Source: Mucilaginibacter sp. (GTDB taxonomy: Bacteria; Bacteroidota; Bacteroidia; Sphingobacteriales; Sphingobacteriaceae). Taken from it: a stretch of DNA of 64,000 nt. The DNA is taken from contig NZ_JANYGQ010000038.1 of the NCBI RefSeq assembly GCF_025359345.1, positions 124,001-188,000 on the forward strand, read 5' to 3'. Every line of letters starts with the position of its first letter. Within the stretch, counting starts at the first letter, position 1. The notes beneath the pieces are model-generated. The model searched no databases and was not told the DNA's origin. It worked only from the letters and a program-made list of their open reading frames with translations. The position numbers and the translations under genes were made by a program. Shown piece after piece: positions 35,198-42,875 of the stretch.

Positions 35198-35895
35198 TGA
35201 AGGCAGGCATTTCAAAAAAAATCATGATCCTAGTACTTGTTTTAGTAGTACCGGGATTTTTATATTATTTACTCGACGCTCACGGTAAAAACAGGTACCA
35301 GCAGTTAAATATATTCGGCGACAAAACTGTTGCAAAAACCACCCACAAGGTAAAAGGCAAGGCCATCCCGGATACAATATACCACACACTGGCCGATTTT
35401 AAGTTAACCGACCAAAACGGCAAACAGGTATCGTTAAGAACTTTTAAGGATAAGATATTTGTCGTAAACTTTTTTTATACAGGTTGCCCGTCGGTGTGTA
35501 AACTGATGAACGAGAATGCAAACGTTCTCGACTCATTGTACAAAAAAAACAAGATGGTTTATTTTGTATCGATTACGGTTAACCCAAAACAAGATGACGT
35601 TTCGACTTTAAAGAAATATGCTGATGGTTTTAAAGGACTAACGCCAAAACGTATGTTTTTAACAGGCGACACCTCTTCCATATACAACCTGGCCCGGACC
35701 GGCTTTTTAGTAAACGCCCTGCAAACCGGCCCCAATGATTTTGTATACAGTGATAAGCTGATATTGATTGACGCCCAAAAACGAATCAGGGGGTATTATA
35801 CCGGGGCATCGTCAAAGGATGTTGACAAGCTGAATGATGAAATTAAGGTTTTGTATTTGGAGGAAGTGAGAAATGGAGAACCGGCCGTATATTAA
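35197..35895 (+). CDS. SCO1/SenC-type protein lacking the usual copper histidine
   Basis: Thioredoxin-fold protein of the SCO family, which normally delivers copper to CuA or keeps its cysteines reduced. The 232 residues have one N-terminal membrane anchor (about 8-27) and the CxxxC site at C97 and C101 (G-C-P-S-V-C). At the place where SCO proteins carry the third copper ligand, a His before the S-D-K-L strand, this sequence has Y184 (F-V-Y-S-D-K-L). It may therefore act as a thiol reductase rather than a copper carrier. Position in the oxidase operon supports a role in CuA assembly. Confidence 0.87.
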   Translation: MKAGISKKIMILVLVLVVPGFLYYLLDAHGKNRYQQLNIFGDKTVAKTTHKVKGKAIPDTIYHTLADFKLTDQNGKQVSLRTFKDKIFVVNFFYTGCPSVCKLMNENANVLDSLYKKNKMVYFVSITVNPKQDDVSTLKKYADGFKGLTPKRMFLTGDTSSIYNLARTGFLVNALQTGPNDFVYSDKLILIDAQKRIRGYYTGASSKDVDKLNDEIKVLYLEEVRNGEPAVY

Positions 35896-35957
35896 ATCAG
35901 CAGGTAGTAGGCAAGCATTATGTTGATAAAGTAAGATTTGATTTTGTTACTAGAAAG

Positions 35958-36533
35958 ATGACCGATAAATTTATATTCCGATTTGTAGCAGCCGTTTCCG
36001 TATTTGTGTTTGCGGTAGTGTTAATTCTTAACAGAAAGATATTGCCGGTGCCCGAGGTTACCCCGGCGTTCACCATTTACCTGCCGAAGCTTAATGCTAT
36101 ATTAAATGGTTCGTGCAGCGTACTGCTGCTTGTATCACTTTACTTTATCAGGCATGGTAATATAACAATGCATAAGCGGGTTAATATACTGGCGTTTTGC
36201 CTGTCATCACTTTTCCTGGTATCATACATTACGTTTCATTACCTGATGAAAAAGGAAACGGTTTTTGGCGACCTTGACGGCGATGGTATACTATCTGACG
36301 CGGAACGTGGTGCGGTTGGCAGCGTACGTACAATATATCTCACCATATTAATTTCTCACATTATATTAGCCGCGGGCGTTTTGCCGCTAATTCTGCTAAG
36401 CTTTTACCGTGGCCTGCAAATGCAAGTGCAAAAACACAAAAAACTGGTTCGGTGGACATTCCCAATCTGGTTGTATGTAACCATCACCGGCGTTATTGTG
36501 TATATAATGGTGTCTCCTTATTATCATTTTTAA
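35958..36533 (+). CDS. DUF420 membrane protein of the oxidase locus
   Basis: A 191-residue membrane protein of the DUF420 family, often the last gene of Bacteroidota cytochrome oxidase clusters. Five helices lie at about 5-24, 42-60, 72-92, 118-140 and 160-182. The loop after helix 3 includes an acidic G-D-L-D-G-D-G stretch. Conserved histidines near helix ends (for example F-H-Y-L-M near 95-99) suggest metal or heme handling, but no function is proven. The convergent hydrolase ends 11 bases away, closing the 16.5 kb block. Confidence 0.85.
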   Translation: MTDKFIFRFVAAVSVFVFAVVLILNRKILPVPEVTPAFTIYLPKLNAILNGSCSVLLLVSLYFIRHGNITMHKRVNILAFCLSSLFLVSYITFHYLMKKETVFGDLDGDGILSDAERGAVGSVRTIYLTILISHIILAAGVLPLILLSFYRGLQMQVQKHKKLVRWTFPIWLYVTITGVIVYIMVSPYYHF

Positions 36534-36544
36534 GACAGATAGCA

Positions 36545-37735
36545 TTACTTCTTCCGCAATTCTTCTAATTTTCGCCGGGTATCCACTGTTTCCTGCAGGC
36601 TTAGCGATTTAATGTAAGCCTCAATTGCTTTTTGCTTTTCCCCGGTTCCTGCATAAAAATCGCCAACGCTGTCAAAAGCGTTGCCACTTTGCGGATGGTT
36701 ATCAATATTCCTTTTAAAAAGAGAAAAAGCTTCCTTTGATTTGTTGGTACCCCAACAATAATAGGCGAGGCTGTTTACTAATGATTCGGGCGGCACAACG
36801 GTATATCGAAGACGCTCAGACAGCATTTTGAAATGAGCCGCAAGAACAGCATCCACATTTAGCTCCGGGTGGCCGTCAAACTGGCTCGTTAAAAATGCAT
36901 AGTAATTAAACAAGTACCGTAGTGCATCGTATTCCGCATTTAGCTCGATAGTGCCATGTCGTTCGTTGGGATAAAATTTATAACTCCAGTTAAGCGCTTT
37001 GGGTTTCGTCTCTTTCAAAGCCTTAATAAAGGGTAATACAGATCGTGTTACGTTCGTACGGGGGTTAAGCGTATCCTGCATTACGGTAATGGTATCAACC
37101 CCCGGCGACATATTATTAGCAAAGGCCACAAATAATGATTTTTTTGCGAGATTAAGGGTTGACAATTGTTGCTGTATCTGCTTCAACAGTTTTTTGTTAT
37201 CCCACCACAAACTTGGATCGATAACGATGTAGGCGTTAAATAACGCGGTGTGGTTAACGAGTGCATTTACGACGGTTAAACCGCCCAGCGAGTGGCCACT
37301 GAAAACGCGATAGGGTGCGGTCGGGTAATGACTGTCGACATAAGGGAAAAGCTCATCGTTAATAAACTTCATGAAATTTTCGCCGCCGCCTGATACATCG
37401 TCCTGACCCTTCCGTGCGGTAACATGGGTAGGTGTAAGGTCTCTTTCCCGTACGGTATTGGTAATGCCAACAATTACCATATCAGGTATCACCCCCGCCA
37501 TCTGTTGCACAATACCTACTGCTGAATTGAAATGGTCTTCGCCGTCCAAAATATACAACACAGGGTAGCGCTCGTCCTTACCACCATTTGGCACATGTAT
37601 CAACAGTGCCCGCTTCTCATTCAGAACTTTCGAGAAAATAGTATCAACCGCGCCAATCACAATCCGGTTATCAGGCTTTTGTGCTATTGCCGAAATGCAG
37701 ATGGTGCAAAATAGTAACGTTGTAAATATTCTCAT
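36545..37735 (-). CDS. Esterase D-like alpha/beta hydrolase with TPR tail
   Basis: A 396-residue secreted hydrolase of the esterase D/Fes group (PF00756). The signal peptide ends near residue 19. The strand with Y-I-L-D-G-E lies near 61-66, and the nucleophile elbow G-H-S-L-G-G is at 147-152 (Ser 149). The likely histidine is in N-E-R-H-G-T at about 261. A TPR-like segment (about 345-385, ending K-A-I-E-A-Y-I-K-S-L) follows. Some members cleave siderophore esters or feruloyl groups; no iron or xylan genes are adjacent, so the substrate is open. Confidence 0.86.
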   Translation of the reverse strand: MRIFTTLLFCTICISAIAQKPDNRIVIGAVDTIFSKVLNEKRALLIHVPNGGKDERYPVLYILDGEDHFNSAVGIVQQMAGVIPDMVIVGITNTVRERDLTPTHVTARKGQDDVSGGGENFMKFINDELFPYVDSHYPTAPYRVFSGHSLGGLTVVNALVNHTALFNAYIVIDPSLWWDNKKLLKQIQQQLSTLNLAKKSLFVAFANNMSPGVDTITVMQDTLNPRTNVTRSVLPFIKALKETKPKALNWSYKFYPNERHGTIELNAEYDALRYLFNYYAFLTSQFDGHPELNVDAVLAAHFKMLSERLRYTVVPPESLVNSLAYYCWGTNKSKEAFSLFKRNIDNHPQSGNAFDSVGDFYAGTGEKQKAIEAYIKSLSLQETVDTRRKLEELRKK

Positions 37736-37750
37736 AATTCATTTTCTAGA

Positions 37751-37798
37751 TTCACTAATTCACCAAATAACTAATTGACCACTCACCACCTCACCACT
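37751..37798. repeat. TTCAC octad array (H)
   Basis: Six 8-base units in register: TTCACTAA, TTCACCAA, ATAACTAA, TTGACCAC, TCACCACC, TCACCACT. The last unit contains the stop codon of the upstream minus-strand hydrolase. The array fills most of the 55-base gap. One-armed, or folded on itself through its TTGA unit. Confidence 0.75.
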
Positions 37799-39242
37799 TC
37801 GTTATTTTCTTACCATCAACTGTCACCGGCTTGTATGGATGGTCGAGAAACTCTGCTATCAGCACATCGCCTTCCCGGGTATTGAGCGCAGGCCCATGAG
37901 TTTTATCAGTAAACAGCACCCGCTGGCTGTTCGGCATATAATGGTGAATTACATCGTTGTAAAATGCCGGGCAATATGGGTCGGTATCCCCGGTCGACAG
38001 CATGGCCGGCACATTTGAATATACCGGGGTTTTTGCGACCGGACTAACCGCCTTTACGTTCCAGCAATTACATAGTGGGTGGTTTACATTATTAAACCTA
38101 TACCCTACAAGATATGGAAATATGTCATTTTGTTTATCTATAAGCCGTTGGTCGGCGTACTGTATTTGCTCCGAACAATACATCGAATAACGCATGCCCA
38201 GCGTATTGCTTTTGCCTGCGTTAAAAATATCATCAAAATACCGTTTCATATATACCTGCTGCTTACCGGCGATAACCTGGGTAATTAAATACGGAACATT
38301 TTTAAGCTGACCATTATCCTGAAGGTTGTTCATCAAAAAATCAATCAGCTCGCTGCGGTGGTATTTGATAATTATACTATCGGTGCTGCCTTTCTCTAAA
38401 TATTTTATACTGAATTCCGTGTTAGCAATTGAGTTGAAATATTGCTGAAACCGCTGCTGTAAGTTGGCATACAATGGGTTATTTGTCGAGTCCCGCACGC
38501 AATTACCAAACACTTTATTAAATGAAGCATTGATGCTGAACATAGCATCTTCTTCGTAATTAATAAATCCCGGTAGTGCCGAATCAAGAATTACCGACCG
38601 TATATGCTGGGGGTAGTTCCTTAAAACAGTAAGCATCAGTCCACCGCTGTACGAAATGCCCATCAAATTCAATGAATCGATATTGAGCGCGCGGCGTAAA
38701 TCTTCAATATCGGCAGCGTTCTCAATGGTGTTATAGGCTGATAGATCGTTACCGTCGCTAATTAGTTTTTTGCGGCATCTGGCAGCTTCTTTTGTAAGCG
38801 CGCTGTCTAGGGGCAGGTCTTTGCGATAGGCGTCCCTGATGGCCTCGCTAATGCCATCGCACGACAGGCATGGCTGGGCATAGGTAGTCCCCCGTTGCTC
38901 AAAGGCGATATAGTCCCGGTTTTTGCTAAACCGGCGGTAGTTAATAAAGCGCACGCCCCTCAAAGAACTTGCCCCCGGCCCGCCCGAAGTATAAAGCACC
39001 GGGTCCTTTTGTTTGTTGGGATTATTACTTTCAACAACAATAAATGGTAGTTTGATGGTTTTGCCAGTTGGTTTGTTCCTGTTTTCGGGCACTATTAAAT
39101 AAGCGCAGCGGGTTTTCATGCTATCGTTTTTAAAGAGACAATCGCAAGCCTCAATTTTTGGCGTGTAAGTTTTGTGCTGCGCAGATGATATTCCGAAGCT
39201 TAAAATTACAAAGCCTGTGAACAGAAAAATATGCTTAGTCAT
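37791..39242 (-). CDS. Alpha/beta hydrolase with TAP-like C-terminus
   Basis: A 483-residue secreted hydrolase of the S33 peptidase type (tripeptidyl-aminopeptidase-like). The signal peptide is about 1-21. The oxyanion strand T-S-G-G-P-G-A-S lies at 85-92 and the nucleophile region G-I-S-Y-S-G at 195-200. The usual pattern is G-x-S-Y-G, so Ser 199 replaces a Gly. The C-terminal TAP-like domain includes T-G-D-T-D-P-Y-C-P and the catalytic-type T-H-G near 455. Several cysteine pairs suggest disulfides in the periplasm. Its stop codon lies within the octad array at 37751. Confidence 0.83.
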   Translation of the reverse strand: MTKHIFLFTGFVILSFGISSAQHKTYTPKIEACDCLFKNDSMKTRCAYLIVPENRNKPTGKTIKLPFIVVESNNPNKQKDPVLYTSGGPGASSLRGVRFINYRRFSKNRDYIAFEQRGTTYAQPCLSCDGISEAIRDAYRKDLPLDSALTKEAARCRKKLISDGNDLSAYNTIENAADIEDLRRALNIDSLNLMGISYSGGLMLTVLRNYPQHIRSVILDSALPGFINYEEDAMFSINASFNKVFGNCVRDSTNNPLYANLQQRFQQYFNSIANTEFSIKYLEKGSTDSIIIKYHRSELIDFLMNNLQDNGQLKNVPYLITQVIAGKQQVYMKRYFDDIFNAGKSNTLGMRYSMYCSEQIQYADQRLIDKQNDIFPYLVGYRFNNVNHPLCNCWNVKAVSPVAKTPVYSNVPAMLSTGDTDPYCPAFYNDVIHHYMPNSQRVLFTDKTHGPALNTREGDVLIAEFLDHPYKPVTVDGKKITKW

Positions 39243-39310
39243 TGATGCTTAATTTATTTCATCAAAGTACGGGCATTAAAAGGCGGTTTTTTAGTAAAAA
39301 ACGGACAATA

Positions 39311-40123
39311 TTAAAAATTCGCTGCGAGCTTCTGCCCGGTAAACTTCACTACGTCTTTGTAAAAATGGCTCATATCGTAATATCCAAAATCGTACGGGTT
39401 AAATACGCCTTTTTGGTTTACATAGGCAGTTAATGCTACGCGGGTACGCATAATGGAGAAATAGTTTTTTGGCGATGTGCCAACTACTTTATTAAAATAC
39501 CGGTTGATGGTTTTCGAGGTAACAAACATTTTTTCGGCCATTTGCGACGTGTTTATTTGCATGCCGGCCGCATCATAGTTTTCAATGCAGTCAGTTACAA
39601 ATTGAACGTAATGGTCGTTATGGGAGCCTTTGTAGCATCTTAGCAGGAAGCTTTGCATCAACGCCAACCTTTCGTCAAAGCACAAGGGCAGTTTGATTTT
39701 TTTAAGGAGTGCCTGTGGCAATATCGTGTTTAAATTTATCACCTGCCCCATCAGCGTTGCCTGGTTGATGCCCAGCACAGCCTCGAGCCCACCGGGAAGA
39801 AATTTGACGGTAAAAATATGGTCGGTAGGCTGTTTGAACTTTTCAACGCTGGAATCGCGCAAAACCAAAATATCGTCACCGGCTTTAATTAAATGCGTTT
39901 TGTCGGCTACCGATAAGTAGTACGGTGTGCCCAGGTTTATCCAAAACGTAGGCGTATAGCTGGGAAACATTTTTACGCTTTTGAACCCAGGTGCCAGATT
40001 GTTTCTCAATAGACTTTCAACAGGTGGCATCGATTCCGAAAAAAACTCAATGTGTGCAGCCAGTTCATCGCAGGGAGCAGCGAATTGATGTACTTTGCGT
40101 ATGTCATTAAAAATCTCAACCAT
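39311..40123 (-). CDS. AraC-family transcriptional regulator
   Basis: A 270-residue regulator. The N-terminal domain (1-155) resembles the DUF6597-type sensor seen in Bacteroidota AraC proteins. The C-terminal double helix-turn-helix (about 165-265) shows S-Q-M-A-E-K-M-F-V-T-S-K-T-I-N-R at about 193-208 and the typical F-G-Y-Y-D-M-S-H-F near 247-255. It is divergent from the PfkB kinase and upstream of the TAP-like hydrolase on the same strand (68 bases), so it could control either; neither link is proven. Confidence 0.87.
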   Translation of the reverse strand: MVEIFNDIRKVHQFAAPCDELAAHIEFFSESMPPVESLLRNNLAPGFKSVKMFPSYTPTFWINLGTPYYLSVADKTHLIKAGDDILVLRDSSVEKFKQPTDHIFTVKFLPGGLEAVLGINQATLMGQVINLNTILPQALLKKIKLPLCFDERLALMQSFLLRCYKGSHNDHYVQFVTDCIENYDAAGMQINTSQMAEKMFVTSKTINRYFNKVVGTSPKNYFSIMRTRVALTAYVNQKGVFNPYDFGYYDMSHFYKDVVKFTGQKLAANF

Positions 40124-40246
40124 TTAAAAATAAGACGAAGGAAAATTAGAATAGTTACAATAAACGGTAATAGCTCTGATTTTAAAACAGGCAATAGATA
40201 AATAGTTTTTTCGCAAAGCGAATTAAACAATTTTTATCAAAAAACC

Positions 40247-40274
40247 TTTTAGCTTTGGCCTTTCAGCTTTCACC
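40247..40274. repeat. TTT heptad array (P)
   Basis: Four 7-base units TTTTAGC, TTTGGCC, TTTCAGC, TTTCACC in register, ending 3 bases before the kinase ATG. One-armed. A TAGCTTTG promoter-like match falls inside it and may be accidental. Confidence 0.6.
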
Positions 40275-40277
40275 CTT

Positions 40278-41144
40278 ATGAACAAGATACTCTGCTTCGG
40301 CGAAATACTTTGGGACACTTTTGGCGACGAAAAAGTTGCCGGCGGCGCGCCTATGAATGTTGCACGCCACCTGGTGCAGCAACACATGGATGTTTTATTT
40401 GCCAGCAGGGTTGGTAACGACGAATCCGGCAATGGCCTGGTAGAGTTTTTAAAAGGAAATGGCCTGTACAGCGAACTGATACAGGTTGATGAAAAGCTGC
40501 CTTCCTGCGAAGTAACGGTGCAACTGGACAGCCAGGGCGTAGCCACCTATATTATCCCAGAGCCGGTATCGTGGGATAATATCCAAACTGAATCGGCCCT
40601 TACAAAAGCAGCTGCCCAGGCATCGGCAATTGTGTACGGTAGTTTGGCCTGCCGCGAGGGTATCACACGGGACACGCTGTTAAACCTGCTGCAGGAAACC
40701 ACGGCACTAAAAATATTCGACGTAAACCTGCGCGCGCCGCATTTTACCATGTCGACGATTGAAACGCTGGTTGCCGGCGCCGATGTAATAAAAATGAACG
40801 AAGACGAAGCGGCCCTGCTGATCGGCAGCAATACCAGCGATCTGAAAGAAAATATCATCGAATTCCAGAAAAAATATCACCCCAAAACCATTTGCGTTAC
40901 CCGCGGTGAACACGGCGCTATGGCCTGGCACGACTACGAGTTTTACGAACACCCTGGCTGCCCGGTAAACGTTGTTGACACGGTAGGCGCCGGCGATGCT
41001 TTCCTGGCCGCCTTTGTATCGGGACTGTTAAAAAATGAGCCCATGCAAGGGGTGATTGAGAAAGCATGTTTGGTAGGCTCGTATGTTGCAGGTAAACGCG
41101 GTGCGAACCCTATCTACGATGAGAGTCTTTTAGCAAAGTTTTAA
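40278..41144 (+). CDS. PfkB-family carbohydrate kinase, probably fructokinase
   Basis: A 288-residue ribokinase-type kinase. The N-terminus has C-F-G-E-I-L-W-D-T-F-G-D and the substrate loop V-A-G-G-A-P-M-N-V-A-R-H (about 17-28), a pattern typical of fructokinases. The C-terminal signature D-T-V-G-A-G-D-A-F gives the catalytic base Asp 240. It phosphorylates a sugar with ATP in the cytoplasm. It lies alone, next to an AraC regulator on the opposite strand. Fructose is inferred from motif similarity only. Confidence 0.87.
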   Translation: MNKILCFGEILWDTFGDEKVAGGAPMNVARHLVQQHMDVLFASRVGNDESGNGLVEFLKGNGLYSELIQVDEKLPSCEVTVQLDSQGVATYIIPEPVSWDNIQTESALTKAAAQASAIVYGSLACREGITRDTLLNLLQETTALKIFDVNLRAPHFTMSTIETLVAGADVIKMNEDEAALLIGSNTSDLKENIIEFQKKYHPKTICVTRGEHGAMAWHDYEFYEHPGCPVNVVDTVGAGDAFLAAFVSGLLKNEPMQGVIEKACLVGSYVAGKRGANPIYDESLLAKF

Positions 41145-41297
41145 ATCAATATCCAAATCCAATCCTGCTAATCGAAAATTCCATCATCAGGGGGCTAGGG
41201 GGCTTTTGTCATATTCACATAACAATTCCATCTAAAACCTTTTTTCCAAAACTTTTACAAATAATATTCCGTTATTTTATATCAGAAAGGGCATTGT

Positions 41298-42395
41298 ATG
41301 CGTGGATTCGAATTTTCGAAATTTAAACCCAGCCAGATTCAAAAAGGCGGGTTTGAAGAATTACTGAAATTATTCCTGGAGTTGCTTAACTATACCGCCG
41401 GCGATGCTGGCGAAGCTTTGGCCTGGATGAATGAGCTTGACAAGCAATATAACCTTACCAACGACGAGTATGGTATGGGCGATTTTATTGACGAGTTAAA
41501 GCAAAAAGGGTATCTGAGCGAAGAAGAGCAAAACGGCGGCTTCAGCATTACAGCTAAAACCGAGCAGAGCATTCGTCAATCGGCATTGGAGGAAATATTT
41601 GGCAAACTGAAGAAATCAGGCAAGGGTAACCACCGGTCGCCGCAATCGGGTCAGGGTGACGAGAAAAACGCCGAACGCCGCGAGTTTGAGTTCGGCGACA
41701 GTCTCGACCAGATCAACATGACACAGTCCATCCATAACGCACAGGTTAACCACGGCATCGGGGATTTTATGATGACCGAACGTGACCTCGAAGTTGAAGA
41801 AATGGATTACAAAACCCTTACTTCTACAGTGCTGATGATCGATATCTCGCACTCCATGATATTATATGGCGAGGACAGGATCACCCCTGCAAAAAAGGTA
41901 GCCATGGCGCTGGCTGAACTTATCCGCACCAAATACCCTAAGGATACCTTGGATATTGTGGTGTTTGGTAACGATGCCTGGCCGATAACTTTAAAGGATT
42001 TGCCATATCTGCAGGTTGGCCCTTACCATACAAACACTTATGCCGGTCTCGAGCTGGCTAACGATTTGTTGCGTCGCCGTAAAACCCACAACAAGCAAAT
42101 TTTTATGATTACTGATGGTAAGCCCACCTGTTTAAAAGAGGGTACCAAATATTATAAAAACAGCATAGGGCTCGACAGGAAAGTGGTTAACAAAACCCTT
42201 AACATAGCCGCCCAATGCAAACGGTTAAAAATACCTATTACCACATTTATGATAGCCAAGGATCCTTACCTGCAGCAATTTGTTCGTAAATTTACCGAGA
42301 CAAACGGCGGTAAAGCTTTTTACAGCTCGCTGAATGGCCTGGGCGAATATATATTTGAAGATTACATCCGTAACAGGCGAAAAACGGTACGTTAA
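41298..42395 (+). CDS. VWA-domain protein
   Basis: A 365-residue protein with an N-terminal helical region (1-170) and a von Willebrand A domain (about 175-360). The metal-ion site D-I-S-H-S lies at 182-186, with later Thr/Asp contacts such as I-T-D-G-K near 274-278. Such proteins often pair with MoxR-type AAA+ ATPases, and one lies two genes downstream, so a chaperone-like ATPase/VWA module is likely. The central stretch 105-130 is charged and probably flexible. Target unknown. Confidence 0.85.
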   Translation: MRGFEFSKFKPSQIQKGGFEELLKLFLELLNYTAGDAGEALAWMNELDKQYNLTNDEYGMGDFIDELKQKGYLSEEEQNGGFSITAKTEQSIRQSALEEIFGKLKKSGKGNHRSPQSGQGDEKNAERREFEFGDSLDQINMTQSIHNAQVNHGIGDFMMTERDLEVEEMDYKTLTSTVLMIDISHSMILYGEDRITPAKKVAMALAELIRTKYPKDTLDIVVFGNDAWPITLKDLPYLQVGPYHTNTYAGLELANDLLRRRKTHNKQIFMITDGKPTCLKEGTKYYKNSIGLDRKVVNKTLNIAAQCKRLKIPITTFMIAKDPYLQQFVRKFTETNGGKAFYSSLNGLGEYIFEDYIRNRRKTVR

Positions 42396-42483
42396 TTTGA
42401 CAATTTGAAGATTTTACTTATTCTTCATTTTCAAATTTTCAAATCACCAAATTTTCAAATCGGATAATCATCAAATTGACAGC
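42394..42483. repeat. TTTGA/TCAAA octad inverted-repeat element (I)
   Basis: The left arm has AATTTGAC, AATTTGAA, GATTTTAC from 42394, on the VWA stop codon. The right arm has TTTTCAAA, TTTTCAAA, TCACCAAA, TTTTCAAA, TCGGATAA, TCATCAAA at 42428-42475, in perfect 8-base register. The following 8 bases lead to the VOC start. Confidence 0.82.
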
Positions 42484-42485
42484 AT

Positions 42486-42869
42486 ATGAAAGTTGAGCAG
42501 ATAAATCACCTTGTATTAACGGTGAAAGACATTGACGAAACCTGCAATTTTTACAGGGATGTTTTGGGTATGGAGGTTGAAGAATTTACAGCGCGAAAAA
42601 AAGCGCTAAAGTTTGGCAATCAGGGCCTTAGCCTGCGCCAAAAGGGCAGAAGCTTTGATTTGGAAGCCGATAAGCCTACGCCGGGATCGCTGGATATTGG
42701 TTTTACAGTGGCAGAATCGATAGAGCAAATAAAAGCCGAACTTGAGAGTAGAAACATTGCGATAGAGGGCTTGGTTGAACGCCGAAACGCGGCAGGCAAA
42801 ACTACCTCCATTTATTTTCGCGACCCCGATAGAAATTTAATCGAGGTAAGCAATCACATAGCACATTAG
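42486..42869 (+). CDS. VOC-family (glyoxalase/dioxygenase-like) protein
   Basis: A 127-residue single-domain vicinal-oxygen-chelate protein with the paired beta-alpha-beta-beta-beta layout. Candidate metal ligands are H8 in I-N-H-L-V near the start and E120 in L-I-E-V-S near the end. The middle Y-F-R-D-P-D-R-N-L-I-E is typical of the family. It lies between the VWA and AAA+ genes, 6 bases before the latter, and is probably co-transcribed with it. Reaction unknown. Confidence 0.84.
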   Translation: MKVEQINHLVLTVKDIDETCNFYRDVLGMEVEEFTARKKALKFGNQGLSLRQKGRSFDLEADKPTPGSLDIGFTVAESIEQIKAELESRNIAIEGLVERRNAAGKTTSIYFRDPDRNLIEVSNHIAH

Positions 42870-42875
42870 CATTAG

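Noticed and set aside
40250..40257. TAGCTTTG as promoter of the PfkB kinase
   Set aside because: It lies inside a 7-base TTT array and has no -33 element, so the match is probably accidental.
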